A DNA stretch of 32,605 nt from Streptomyces verrucosisporus. Lineage in GTDB: Bacteria; Actinomycetota; Actinomycetes; Streptomycetales; Streptomycetaceae. Both the position numbers and the translations under genes were made by a program. The notes beneath the pieces were generated by a model, which made no database searches, was not told where the DNA came from, and saw only the letters and a list, made by a program, of their open reading frames with translations. The stretch lies in NCBI RefSeq assembly GCF_017114865.1, contig NZ_JADEYH010000042.1:1-32605 (forward strand). Direction: 5' to 3'. Positions 1 through 7,138 of the stretch are shown here, piece after piece. Within the stretch, counting starts at the first letter, position 1. The number at the start of each line of letters is the position of its first letter.

Positions 1-2
1 CA

Positions 3-161
3 GAGCTCCGCGATACAAGTGTGATGACCTGCCGGTCGGCGGGCCCAAACGGCCCTGATGTGGAAGAGCTGCTGTGCGAAGACACGCTGGTGGCGGAGGT
101 GATCGCACAGAGTACGGTCCCGGCCGGTCGAAAGCGGCTCCCGACCCCGTGGCGGAGCTGA
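3..161 (+). CDS. 3' end of an unidentified upstream gene (partial)
   Basis: An open frame enters from the left edge and ends at a TGA just before the restriction-like gene. The visible part is 52 codons with mostly G or C in the third position, which suggests real coding sequence. No domain is recognisable. The tail is charged and ends in LPTPWRS. A GTG at 60 could instead begin a 33-residue peptide, but the frame is open through the window start, so a truncated C-terminus is the simpler reading. It lies 37 bases upstream of the next gene on the same strand and may share its transcript. Function unknown. Confidence 0.35.
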   Translation, partial: ELRDTSVMTCRSAGPNGPDVEELLCEDTLVAEVIAQSTVPAGRKRLPTPWRS

Positions 162-198
162 GAGAGTCCATCGTCGAGGAGCAGGGGAAGGGGAGCCC

Positions 199-1632
199 AT
201 GGCTGCCGGTGAGGGGAAGCGCGTCAGGGCAGGAGGCGCGCTGCTGGCGGAGTTCAAGCAGCTTGGGGCACTGCCGTCCGCGCACAAACGGGGCTACCAA
301 CTGGAAGTGCTGCTGGAGCAGCTGTTCAGGCGGGCGCATTTCCAAGTCGACCGCAACGCATCCGTGGCAAAACCGCGGCAGACGGACCTGGTGGCCCGCT
401 ACGGAGACACCTGGTACCTGATCGAGGCCAAGTGGCACAACGAGCCAGCCGACATCAACGTCTTCGACTCCGTCCGGTCACGGATGGAGCGGGCCGCCTC
501 GTCCGCTGTCATCGGCGTCATCATCAGCGTGAACGGTTTCACCGACTCGGCAGTGGAGGACCTGCGGGTGCGCCGGGACCGGGGGCCGATCCTGCTGTTC
601 GGCGAAGAGGAGCTGACCCAGGTCCTGAGCACACCGAGATCGCTGGTCAACCTCCTGCAGGCGAAACGGGAGGAGCTCATCACCCACGGCCGCGTGCACC
701 TCGCCGCCGCCCCCAAGCCCCGGCGCCGGCGCCGACCGGCCACCGGCCTGCCGGGCACCGAGGTGCGACTACTCGGTCTCGACCTGCAGCCGCTGCCGTA
801 CGTCACCTCTGGGGGCGGGTTCGGGGAGTTCGTCTTCGTGCCGGAGCTGCCCGATGTGGACTGGGCGTTCGGCAGCGGCAGCGGCGTCTCACTCGATGTG
901 CCGGTCAGGCCGCACAATGAGGACGGCATCGTGGAGCTGCTGTACGGACTGGACTCGATGGGCTGGACCACAACCGAACCACAGTGGAACATCCAGCAGT
1001 CCAGCGCGAACTGGCACGGCACCGGAGCCAGGGAGTTCGTCGAGGCGCTGCGTGCCTGGAAGAACCGCGAAGACACCCTGAAGAGCGCCCACCACACCGA
1101 GCAGGTCACCTATTTCGACACCTGCCAGGGCGGAGGCTTCTACACCCTCACCGCGAGCATCGCCAGCCACCGGTCCCGGGCCGTCTACGACTGTCGTCTG
1201 TCCTTTCAGCTGCCCGGCGTCCCCGTGGACCTCCAGCCGATCCAACATCTGTTCGAACAGTTCGACGCCGCAACATTCAGCTACTTCCGTCCGCTGAACA
1301 GCCCCGCAGTCGTTCGGCACCACCCTGGGCAGAAGGCTCCGCTGGAGACCGTCGGCTACGTCGTCTCGCACAGCGAGCTGGATCTGCCGGACTGTGACGG
1401 CGCGTCCGAAGAGTGGGTTACGGGCCTTGTGGTGAGAAATCCGCGCCGGGGCGAGAACAGGAGATCCGCCTCGGACGAGTGGCCGGGCCGGGTTGCGGAG
1501 AGCGAACTGCTCATCTGCGCCCTGCGGTCACACCACCAGCTCCATGAGCCCAAGGAGACGTACCATCTCTGCTCATGGGAGTACGCGTGTACCTCCGACG
1601 CCCTGGCTCTGCGCCCCGTAGCCGACTGGTAG
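199..1632 (+). CDS. Orphan PD-(D/E)XK restriction-endonuclease-like protein
   Basis: A 477-residue protein whose N-terminal ~150 residues match the Mrr-like restriction endonuclease fold. A helix around GYQLEVLLEQLF (32-43) precedes the catalytic pattern: Asp63 in RQTDLVARYGD and Glu76-x-Lys78 in YLIEAKW. This is the D...ExK signature that binds magnesium and cuts DNA. A basic stretch (about 173-180, RRRRR) links to a ~290-residue C-terminal region that I do not recognise and that could sense a substrate or partner. The ATG has a purine-rich ribosome site (GGGGAAGGGGAG) 5-10 bases upstream. No methyltransferase or specificity gene is adjacent, so it may be a stand-alone type IV-like nuclease acting on modified DNA. 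The fold is fairly safe; the biological role is inference. Confidence 0.7.
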   Translation: MAAGEGKRVRAGGALLAEFKQLGALPSAHKRGYQLEVLLEQLFRRAHFQVDRNASVAKPRQTDLVARYGDTWYLIEAKWHNEPADINVFDSVRSRMERAASSAVIGVIISVNGFTDSAVEDLRVRRDRGPILLFGEEELTQVLSTPRSLVNLLQAKREELITHGRVHLAAAPKPRRRRRPATGLPGTEVRLLGLDLQPLPYVTSGGGFGEFVFVPELPDVDWAFGSGSGVSLDVPVRPHNEDGIVELLYGLDSMGWTTTEPQWNIQQSSANWHGTGAREFVEALRAWKNREDTLKSAHHTEQVTYFDTCQGGGFYTLTASIASHRSRAVYDCRLSFQLPGVPVDLQPIQHLFEQFDAATFSYFRPLNSPAVVRHHPGQKAPLETVGYVVSHSELDLPDCDGASEEWVTGLVVRNPRRGENRRSASDEWPGRVAESELLICALRSHHQLHEPKETYHLCSWEYACTSDALALRPVADW

Positions 1633-1805
1633 CGGCCCAGAGGACGCCCGTCGCCAATCCACCTCGGCTGACGCCCGCTCCGCCTCTGGCTTGCACGGTC
1701 GGCTGCCCGTCTTGGTCAAGCTGGTGTACTGCGTAAGGCGTTTGAAGGCGGCTCCCCGCGCGTCCTGAGCGGTGGCGGTCGCCTGGAATTCCGGCCCCGG
1801 CCGCA

Positions 1806-2106
1806 CCCGCATCCGCCTGGCCCGCCCCCGAGGACGGCGACCGGTACGGCGCGCTCCTGGAGGCGGCAACGAGCTACGTGGAACAAGCCCACCTCGACGC
1901 TGTCGCGGCCGGCCGCTGCGGGACGTGGCTGCTCGACGGACTCTCCGGCACCGACCGGGCCCTGGGACCCTTCCACGCCCACTCCGGCCTCACCGTGCTC
2001 CCGCCCGGCCGGGCCACCGACATCGGACACGTCCTCACCGGCCGCCTGATCGGCATTGGGCGCCGGACCGGGAGAACAACTCTTCCACCGCTGGAACAGG
2101 ACCTGA
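1806..2106 (+). pseudogene. Frameshifted remnant of an actinomycete hypothetical protein
   Basis: Coding-like sequence runs in one frame through DRYGALLEAATSYVEQ and RCGTWLLDGLSGTDRALG to about 2050. It continues one frame over as GAGPGEQLFHRWNRT and stops at TGA 2104-2106. Residue composition and third-base bias change frame at about 2050, which indicates a frameshift. No start codon with a ribosome site is visible at the left end, so the 5' part is probably lost. Family not recognised. Confidence 0.4.
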
Positions 2107-2215
2107 CCCCGCCCGCCTCCCTTCGGTCGGACGACTCCCTGGTCCCTGACCACCGCCCGCCCCGGCGCGGACTCCACCGGTGGCGGAAACCTGCCGGCCG
2201 GTGTGCTGGGCCAGG

Positions 2216-2587
2216 ATGGGAGCCGTGGACGCCCACCGATGCAGCCCTGCCGAAGATCTCCTGTACTGGCGCGGAGAACTGCCCGAACTCCTCCGGGCAA
2301 CCCGGCGCCACAGGACCTCGACTCCTGCCACCTTCACCCGCGGCCACGCCGCCGCCGCGCTGGAGAAGACCCTTGCGGGACTGGCCGACCCGGATCAGCT
2401 CACCGCCTGGGCCCAGGCGGTGCACTTCGAGGAAGAGGTCGACATCGACGAGGCGTATCAGGCCCTGCTGACGCAGTTCCTCGTCGAGATCTCCACCCCG
2501 GAGCTGTTCGAACCGGTCACCGCCGAGACCTGCCGACGGTGGCTACACCGGATACGGGCGTCCCCACGGAGCGCGGCAGACCGGTGA
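2216..2587 (+). CDS. Small hypothetical protein
   Basis: About 123 residues from the ATG at 2216; the frame is open further upstream. The body is acidic and helical in appearance (for example AEDLLYWRGELPELL, then LADPDQLTAWAQAVHF and QFLVEISTPELF), and third positions are G/C-rich, which supports real coding. No catalytic motif, membrane segment or signal peptide is visible. It follows a decayed gene on the same strand and may itself be the surviving 3' part of a larger gene, since the ribosome site before 2216 is weak. Function unknown. Confidence 0.4.
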   Translation: MGAVDAHRCSPAEDLLYWRGELPELLRATRRHRTSTPATFTRGHAAAALEKTLAGLADPDQLTAWAQAVHFEEEVDIDEAYQALLTQFLVEISTPELFEPVTAETCRRWLHRIRASPRSAADR

Positions 2588-2589
2588 TC

Positions 2590-2971
2590 CGGCCCGGCGC
2601 GGTATCACCTGCCAGTCTTTGCGCCACACGACCCCCGCGGCCCAGTGCTCGGCGTTGGGCTCGGGCAGGAGCGGGCCCCGTTGTCAGGCCAGGCCGTCGA
2701 GGTGGGAGTGGGCCTGAGGTCCGGTGCTTCCGTGGTAGGCGGGGGCTCCGGCTCGTCGTCCCGGTCCTGCTCCGTCTCTTCCGAGGCCGAGGAGGCGTTG
2801 CTCACGGCCGGGGTGGGGCGAGCGCTGGTGTCATCGCTTTTCCTCTGGGGGAGTGACGATCGAGCCGATGAGACCGATGAGGAAAAGCAGCGCGAGGGCG
2901 CCAAGGCAGCCGAGGTCGGCGACCTTCGCTGGGCGGTACTTCTTCCTCGGCGGCTGTGGAGGCGGGATGCT
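2590..2971 (-). pseudogene. Truncated membrane-anchored small protein
   Basis: Read on the minus strand, the sequence encodes a proline- and lysine-rich start (PPPQPPRKKYRPAKV), then one hydrophobic helix (LGCLGALALLFLIGLIGSIV), then TPPEEKR and a stop near 2834. The neighbouring frame carries on with an acidic Ser/Thr/Pro linker (SDDTSARPTPAVSNASS, EPEPPPTTEAPDL), and a third frame gives AEHWAAGVVWRKDWQ. This pattern of short cytoplasmic tail, one transmembrane helix and disordered linker is common for small actinomycete surface proteins. The gene has lost its start codon exactly where the outer IS begins (2972) and has at least two frameshifts. Confidence 0.5.
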
Positions 2972-3037
2972 TCAGTGAAGCGTTTCCATCCTGTCCTGTA
3001 GGCATGATGCTGCAGGTCAGCACGGTGGTGTGACGAG

Positions 3038-3100
3038 GCGAGGCTCCTGGTCGTTGCGATGGTGTTCTCTACGCACCACGCTTTGTCCGAGGAGCCTCGC
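3038..3100 (+). promoter_or_regulatory. Inverted repeat spanning the outer transposase start
   Basis: GCGAGGCTCCT (3038-3048) and AGGAGCCTCGC (3090-3100) are perfect 11-base complements flanking the ATG at 3059. In RNA the hairpin would enclose the transposase start region. Many insertion sequences use such structures to block translation from transcripts that run in from outside; applying that role here is inference. The inner IS inserted directly after the right arm. Confidence 0.5.
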
Positions 3101-3112
3101 TTACTGACGGTT

Positions 3113-3919
3113 TCAGAATGAGGTTCGGAGACGTCGCAGGCAGATGATGCTGCAGGCGAGTTGGAGCAGTCCGAGGTGGAGGTCGGCTCGTATCTCGTAG
3201 CGAGTCCGCGGGCGTTTGAACTGGTGAAGCCAGGCAAAGGTCCGCTCAACGACCCACCTGGTCTTGCCCAGGCCGGATCCGTGGGCGATGCCCTTACGGG
3301 CGATCTTCGGCGTGATGCCCCGAGCGCGGAGGAGGCGGCGGTACTTGTCGTAGTCGTAGCCGCGGTCGGCGAACAGCCGCCGTGGGCGGTGACGTGGCCG
3401 GCCCACCAGGCCGCGGATGCGGGGAATCGCGTCCAACAGGGGGCATGAGCTGGGTGACGTCATGACGGTTTCCACTGGTCAACGACACCGCGAGGGGTGT
3501 TCCGTGCCGGTCGGTGATCAGGTGGTGCTTGCTGCCTTGGCGGCCGCGGTCGACCGGCGAGGGTCCGGTGTGAGCCCCCCTTTCAGGGCCCGGACGTGCG
3601 AGCCGTCGACCGCGACGTCCTCCATGTCCAGTAGACCCGTCGCGCGGAGTTCCGCGAGGAGGATCTCGTGCAGGCGGGGCCAGACGCCGGCCTCGGTCCA
3701 GTCCCGCAGACGGCGCCAGGCCGTCACCCCGGAGCAGCCCACTGCTGCGCTTGGCACGTCGCGCCATGCCACGCCCGTGCGCAGGACGTAAACGATGCCC
3801 GCCAGTGCGGCCCGGTCCGGCACCGGGAGCCGTCCAGGGTGGCGGTGCCGCCTTGGGCGCACCGGCAGTAGCGGGGCTATCCGGTCCCAGAGAGCATCGG
3901 GGACGAGGTTCACGTTCAC
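3113..3919 (-). pseudogene. IS5-family transposase of the inner IS (two-frame, with an extra frameshift)
   Basis: Minus strand. It starts at GTG 3919 or 3913 with NLVPDALWDRIAPLLPVRP, the usual N-terminus of orfA-type IS5 transposases, followed by GVAWRDVP and the first catalytic Asp in VAVDGSHVRALKGG. Translation must then slip by -1 at a G run (3575-3583) to continue AHTGPSPVDRGRQGSKHHL. A second frame change at the homopolymer 3439-3443 is needed to reach LLDAIPRIRGLVGRP, the second Asp (LFADRGYDYDKY) and the Glu (ERTFAWLHQF). The first slip fits the programmed frameshifting known in this family. The second looks like a one-base insertion that inactivates the gene. The stop lies in the inverted repeat. 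Confidence 0.75.
3575..3583 (-). other. Candidate -1 ribosomal frameshift site (AAAGGGGGG)
   Basis: On the minus strand the codons AAA GGG GGG end the orfA-like frame. Slipping back one base on the G run joins ALKGG to AHTGPSP, which is the conserved continuation. Homopolymer slippage at this junction is typical of two-frame IS5 elements. Confidence 0.5.
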
Positions 3920-3946
3920 GAGGCTGCAGCTTGCCAGAGAACCCGG

Positions 3947-3975
3947 TTGAGCACGCCGAGCCGGTTCGACATACT
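3947..3975 (+). promoter_or_regulatory. Candidate leaderless promoter of the passenger gene
   Basis: TTGAGC (3947-3952) and CATACT (3970-3975) are separated by 17 bases and resemble a vegetative -35/-10 pair. The ATG at 3982 begins 7 bases after the -10 box, where transcription itself should start, and there is no Shine-Dalgarno sequence. A leaderless mRNA, common in Streptomyces, fits. Confidence 0.5.
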
Positions 3976-3981
3976 CCCCGG

Positions 3982-4356
3982 ATGACCGGCACCGGGGACA
4001 AGGCCACTGAGCAGGGTTGGGGTGAACCCTGGTACCGCGTTCGCACAGATCGGTTCGAGGCGTCATTCCTGCCCGGCGCCGGCGAGGACCTGGATGCCGT
4101 CTGCAACGTCGACGTAGAGGTGCGGCTGGCAGCGGACGGCTCCCGCTGGAGCGCGACCGTGTTCACGCTCGCCGAGGTTGAGCGCCTGATGAAGAGGTGG
4201 TCCCAGACAGGCGATGAGTTGGGCGGCCGCTACTTCTGGTGTTCTGACGGGCTGATAGTTCGGGACCCTGGCATCGACAACATGACCCAGGTACTCGCCG
4301 GCCTGCTCGATGCCGGTGACTTCACGCAGGTTCTTCAGCGACTCGACGACGAATAG
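3982..4356 (+). CDS. Passenger protein inside the inner IS, function unknown
   Basis: 124 residues, acidic, with no membrane segment or signal peptide. The body has an alternating strand pattern (WYRVRTDRFEASFLPG, CNVDVEVRLAADGSRWSATVF), then a helix (LAEVERLMKRW), GGRYFWCSDGLIVRDPG, and a C-terminal helical end (MTQVLAGLLDAGDFTQVLQRL). The shape recalls small immunity or adaptor-like actinomycete proteins, but no family can be named. The frame is intact with normal third-base bias, unlike the broken transposase beside it. It is transcribed away from the transposase and ends 8 bases before the right inverted repeat, so it moves with the IS. The ATG is chosen because of the promoter spacing; the frame is open further upstream. 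Confidence 0.65.
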   Translation: MTGTGDKATEQGWGEPWYRVRTDRFEASFLPGAGEDLDAVCNVDVEVRLAADGSRWSATVFTLAEVERLMKRWSQTGDELGGRYFWCSDGLIVRDPGIDNMTQVLAGLLDAGDFTQVLQRLDDE

Positions 4357-4803
4357 CCAGCGCCCTCATTCTGAAACGATCAGTTAGTCCCCTATCGTGC
4401 CACGCTCGGCGTCCCGCATGAGCTGGTCGAGCGCGTCTCATGGCTGGTCCATGCCCGAAGGCGTGAACGCGACACGCGGTGGCGCAAGCCGGGCTGTTTC
4501 CACCAGGCTCTGCTGGCACTGGTGCACCTGCGCAAGAACGAGACGCTGCCCCAGCTCGCGGCGGGGTTCGGGATCTCCACCGCGACCGCCTGGCGGTACG
4601 TGGACGAGACTCTCGAGGTTCTGGCCTCCTGGGCGCCCGGCCTGCAGGAGGCACTCGTCGGCCTGGGCGAAGGAGACTTCGTCATCGTCGACGGCACGCT
4701 CATCCCCATCGACCGCATCGCCGCGGACGAGCCGTACTACTCCCACAAACACCGGAAGCACGGCATGAACGTCCAGGTCGTCGCACGACCGGACGGCACC
4801 CCT

Positions 4804-4837
4804 CATGGGGTATCCCCTGCTCGCAGAGCTTGGGGAA
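4804..4837. repeat. Small palindromic insertion in the outer transposase
   Basis: The conserved DGTPxWFSRA region of the transposase is interrupted by about 31-35 extra bases containing the palindrome GGGGTATCCCC and a second imperfect dyad (TGCTCGCAGAGCTTGGGG). The sequence resembles the short GC-rich palindromic repeats scattered in Streptomyces genomes. The exact ends cannot be fixed without an intact copy. It causes a +1 frame change. Confidence 0.5.
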
Positions 4838-5213
4838 GGGTTCTCGCGCGCGACGCCGGGCCGCACGCATGACCTGACCGCGGCCCGCGCTCACGGCATC
4901 GTCCAGGCCTGCCTCACCCGGCAAATCCTCGTACTCGCGGACCGCGCCTACCAGGGCGCCGGCGCCACCTTCCGCACGCCGTACTACCACTACAGCGAAC
5001 AACCGCAGCAGTACCAGCGGTTCAACCGCGACCACGCCCGACTCCGAGCCCCCGACGAACGCGCCTTCGCTCAACTCAAGACGTGGCGGCTACTGCGGCG
5101 AGCCCGCTGTTCCACCCGCCGCATCGGCACAGCCGTCCAAGCCGTCCATACCCTGCTGACCTGCACATATTCGGAATGAAAACGGTTCACTGAGGTGGGC
5201 CGGAACATAGCCG

Positions 5214-5244
5214 GGGATCGCCGGTTAGCCAAACCGGCGATCCC
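5214..5244. terminator. Strong hairpin, probable bidirectional terminator
   Basis: GGGATCGCCGGTT (5214-5226) and AACCGGCGATCCC (5232-5244) form a perfect 13-base stem with a 5-base loop. There is no T tract, which is usual for Streptomyces terminators. It separates the outer IS from the following gene. Confidence 0.6.
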
Positions 5245-5295
5245 GCGGACCATTGATCCTCCCACCGCCACCCGATCCGCGTGGAAGGACATTCC

Positions 5296-5733
5296 GTGAC
5301 CGAGCCCCGCCTGCCTCCGAGCACTCCGGCCTTCGCTCCGACGCCCGATCCGCTCACCCCTGTCCGGGACGTCACCCACGCCCACTTCGAGGCCGGGGAC
5401 CAGGTCGTCGTCCTCAGGGGAGTCTCCGGCGGGGAGCTGTGGGGAGACTCAATGCGTGTCGTCGCGCCCTCGTGGCACACGCCGACCGACGAGGACGGGT
5501 GGCGGCTGCGTGATGCCACGGGCGGAGCTCAGACCTACATCACCGGCCACCCGCGCTACCTCGTGCATCTCTCACGCCGCTGCCCGGACTGCCTGATCCA
5601 CCTACGCGCCATGGAGGATCACCTCCTGCCGAAGTACACCGGACGGAACGCGCTGGTCGACTGCGGCTGGTACACCACCACGGCGCTCAACCAGCTCGTG
5701 CACGTCGCCGACCTTCACCGGGGCGGTCTGTGA
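5296..5733 (+). CDS. Hypothetical protein at the start of the mobile island
   Basis: About 145 residues. The GTG at 5296 is preferred because GGAAGGA lies 6-7 bases upstream; a GTG at 5281 is in frame but would overlap that site. A proline-rich N-terminus precedes a region with EAGDQVVVLRGVSGGELWGDSM and a CPDC pair (LSRRCPDCLIHL), which could bind metal or form a disulphide. The C-terminus (GWYTTTALNQLVHVADLHRGGL) is helical. No known family was recognised. The stop overlaps the GTG of the following relaxase-like remnant (GTGA), suggesting the two were once translationally coupled. Confidence 0.55.
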   Translation: MTEPRLPPSTPAFAPTPDPLTPVRDVTHAHFEAGDQVVVLRGVSGGELWGDSMRVVAPSWHTPTDEDGWRLRDATGGAQTYITGHPRYLVHLSRRCPDCLIHLRAMEDHLLPKYTGRNALVDCGWYTTTALNQLVHVADLHRGGL

Positions 5734-6200
5734 TCCCCCGCGTCCATGCGCACACCCACACCCCGCGCGACCTGCTCAGTGAAGCACTGGGTGCTCGGTG
5801 TCGATACCGGGAGAACTGACCGAGCACGCCGTCATCGCTCGTTGGTCCGGCCTGGACTCCAACGCCTGGGCGATGAGTAGGTGTCCTGACCCTTCGCCCG
5901 AGGGCCGGGACCCCACCATCCCGCCCCACTGTCGACATCGAGCTGACCGCCTCTCCTGACGGAGCCTTGCAGCGGTTGACGATCTTCTCCATACCGCCGC
6001 GGACATCCACAACGACATGGGCGACACCACTGACCCGTACGTCGTCCGCGCCGGTCTTCTCCACACGGAACGACCTCGCCGACCGGCACGTCCCACACCC
6101 CGGCCGCAGCATCTACGCCGAAGAGACCGCCGCCCCCGGAACGCGAACGCTCAGCCGCGTGTGCCTGCCTCCTCCCCGTGCCACCGGGCCGCGCCGCTGA
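5730..6200 (+). pseudogene. Decayed relaxase/mobilisation-like gene
   Basis: A GTG overlapping the previous stop begins VIPRVHAHTHTPRDLLSEALG, which resembles the MIPxxH start of actinomycete plasmid relaxases. A stop follows, and GELTEHAVIARWSGLDSNAWA continues in another frame. Further on, LTASPDGALQRLT and then DLLHTAADIHNDMGDTTDPYVVRAGLLH lie in shifted frames. With several frame changes within ~470 bases and most of a normal relaxase missing, this is a remnant. The identification rests mainly on the first residues and on the neighbouring transfer ATPase, so it is tentative. Apart from these traces I see nothing in 5734-6225. Confidence 0.4.
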
Positions 6201-6225
6201 CACCGCCCACCTGATCAAGGAAGAC

Positions 6226-6975
6226 ATGCACGATCACGAGAATTCCGAGCGTCTCGCCTCGTTCGCCGATGTCCTCGCCGGCGAACTACCCGGCACCTGG
6301 AACAGCGTCCACCACCCGACCGAAGACAAGGACGACCTCACCGACCTGACCAACCGCGTCTGGGACCTGGATCTGGTCGCCGAGGTCCTCGCCGAGCACC
6401 CGCTCCGGCACGCGGCCGTCCTCACCCGCCAGGACGGTGCGCAGCTCGTCGTCCTCGACCGGCCCGAGCGGGAGGGGTTCCTCGTCGCCGCCATCGCGCC
6501 CAGCGGCTTTCCCGCGGAGGCGTTCCGGGGCGTGCGCGAACCGGACGGCGTCGTTGTGAGCGACGACCCGTTCCGTAGTGCCGAGTTGGTCGCCGGCGAT
6601 CTGCTGACGCGCTTCGACGCGGCCCTCCTCCAGGTCCGCTGCAACGCCGCGGGCATCCGGCCGTCCCGGCCGGACCGGGTCGTTCTGACCTGGCAGCCGG
6701 ACGGCGGCCTTGCCGCCGCCCCGGTCAGCGAGGAGGCCGCTGAGGTCCTGATCGCCAACGGGTTCGTCCGCGAGGAGAGCGGCATCCACCGTCTCAGCGG
6801 CGACGACAGCACCGCGCAGGCCCACGCCGTGCGGGCGGTCGGACCACAGCTTGACGCGCGCGGTATCGCCGTCGCGCTCCAGCACCCTTCAGGCCGAATC
6901 GGGCCTAACGCCGCCCCGCCGACGCCTGTGCCGAGCCCGGCCGCCGCCTGGACCTCGGCCACCAGGAGCCGGTAG
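6226..6975 (+). CDS. Hypothetical protein of the island
   Basis: 249 residues. The ATG at 6226 has AAGGAAG 3-9 bases upstream, better than the upstream in-frame codon. The protein is acidic and soluble, with alternating strands and helices (VWDLDLVAEVLAEHPLRHAAVL, AQLVVLDRPEREGFLVAAIAPSG) and a C-terminal half containing EEAAEVLIANGFVREESGIHRL. That last stretch resembles the small DUF317-like or nucleic-acid-associated modules found beside Streptomyces transfer genes, but no catalytic motif is visible. It is the first intact gene after the relaxase remnant and likely belongs to the same plus-strand transcript. Function unknown. Confidence 0.6.
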   Translation: MHDHENSERLASFADVLAGELPGTWNSVHHPTEDKDDLTDLTNRVWDLDLVAEVLAEHPLRHAAVLTRQDGAQLVVLDRPEREGFLVAAIAPSGFPAEAFRGVREPDGVVVSDDPFRSAELVAGDLLTRFDAALLQVRCNAAGIRPSRPDRVVLTWQPDGGLAAAPVSEEAAEVLIANGFVREESGIHRLSGDDSTAQAHAVRAVGPQLDARGIAVALQHPSGRIGPNAAPPTPVPSPAAAWTSATRSR

Positions 6976-7138
6976 AACAGCGCACCGGCCACCCCCTGCG
7001 CGCGCCTTGGCCGGATTCGACATCCGCCTCGGTCTGCGCTCAACGCCCCCTCACACCGGGCGGCGACCAAGGACTGGTCCAGCGCCAGCTCGCCCCCTAC
7101 TCCCCCACGTCACCGACCCCACACCTACGGAGGACTTC

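Larger units (their letters stand above)
3104..4383 (-). mobile_element. Inner IS5-family insertion sequence with passenger gene
   Basis: Bounded by 19-base inverted repeats: CTGACGGTTTCAGAATGAG at 3104-3122 and CTCATTCTGAAACGATCAG at 4365-4383, 17 of 19 identical. TTA flanks both sides (3101-3103 and 4384-4386), a 3-base target duplication of the TNA type known for some IS5 groups. The duplication is confirmed by reading the outer transposase through the junction: one TTA restores the frame. At 1280 bases it is several hundred longer than a minimal IS5 element, because a gene unrelated to transposition (3982-4356) lies between the transposase start and the right end. Confidence 0.85.
3059..5179 (+). 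pseudogene. IS5-family DDE transposase of the outer IS, split and frameshifted
   Basis: The gene starts at ATG 3059 (MVFSTHHALSEEPRL), is interrupted at codon 15 by the inner IS, and resumes at 4387 with VPYRATLGVPHELVERV in the same frame. Catalytic acids of the DDE/RNase H fold are visible: first Asp in FVIVDGTLIP, second in LADRAYQGAG, Glu in ERAFAQLKTW. A helix-turn-helix-like stretch (LPQLAAGFGISTATAWRYVD) precedes them. At 4804-4837 an insertion shifts the frame, so the product breaks off after DGTP while GFSRATPGRTHD continues one frame over, reaching a stop at 5179. Without both insertions it would be about 268 residues. It cannot make active transposase now. Confidence 0.8.
2972..5193 (+). 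mobile_element. Outer IS5-family insertion sequence, interrupted by a second IS
   Basis: The ends are imperfect inverted repeats: TCAGTGAAGCGTTTCCATCC at 2972-2991 and its counterpart (reverse complement TCAGTGAACCGTTTTCATTC) ending at 5193, 16 of 20 identical. Removing the inner IS with one TTA copy (1283 bases) leaves about 940 bases, a normal size for this family. The single transposase gene ends 14 bases from the right end, with its stop inside the inverted repeat. No target duplication is obvious. The left end truncates a minus-strand membrane-protein gene. The element is disabled twice: by the inner IS and by a small palindromic insertion at about 4804-4837. Confidence 0.8.

Noticed and set aside
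1633..1805. Possible gene between the nuclease and the next remnant
   Set aside because: No frame with a start, ribosome site and coding bias was seen.
2972..5193. Target-site duplication for the outer IS
   Set aside because: Bases next to the two ends (GATGC and GTGGG) do not match, so none is claimed; flanking sequence may have changed.
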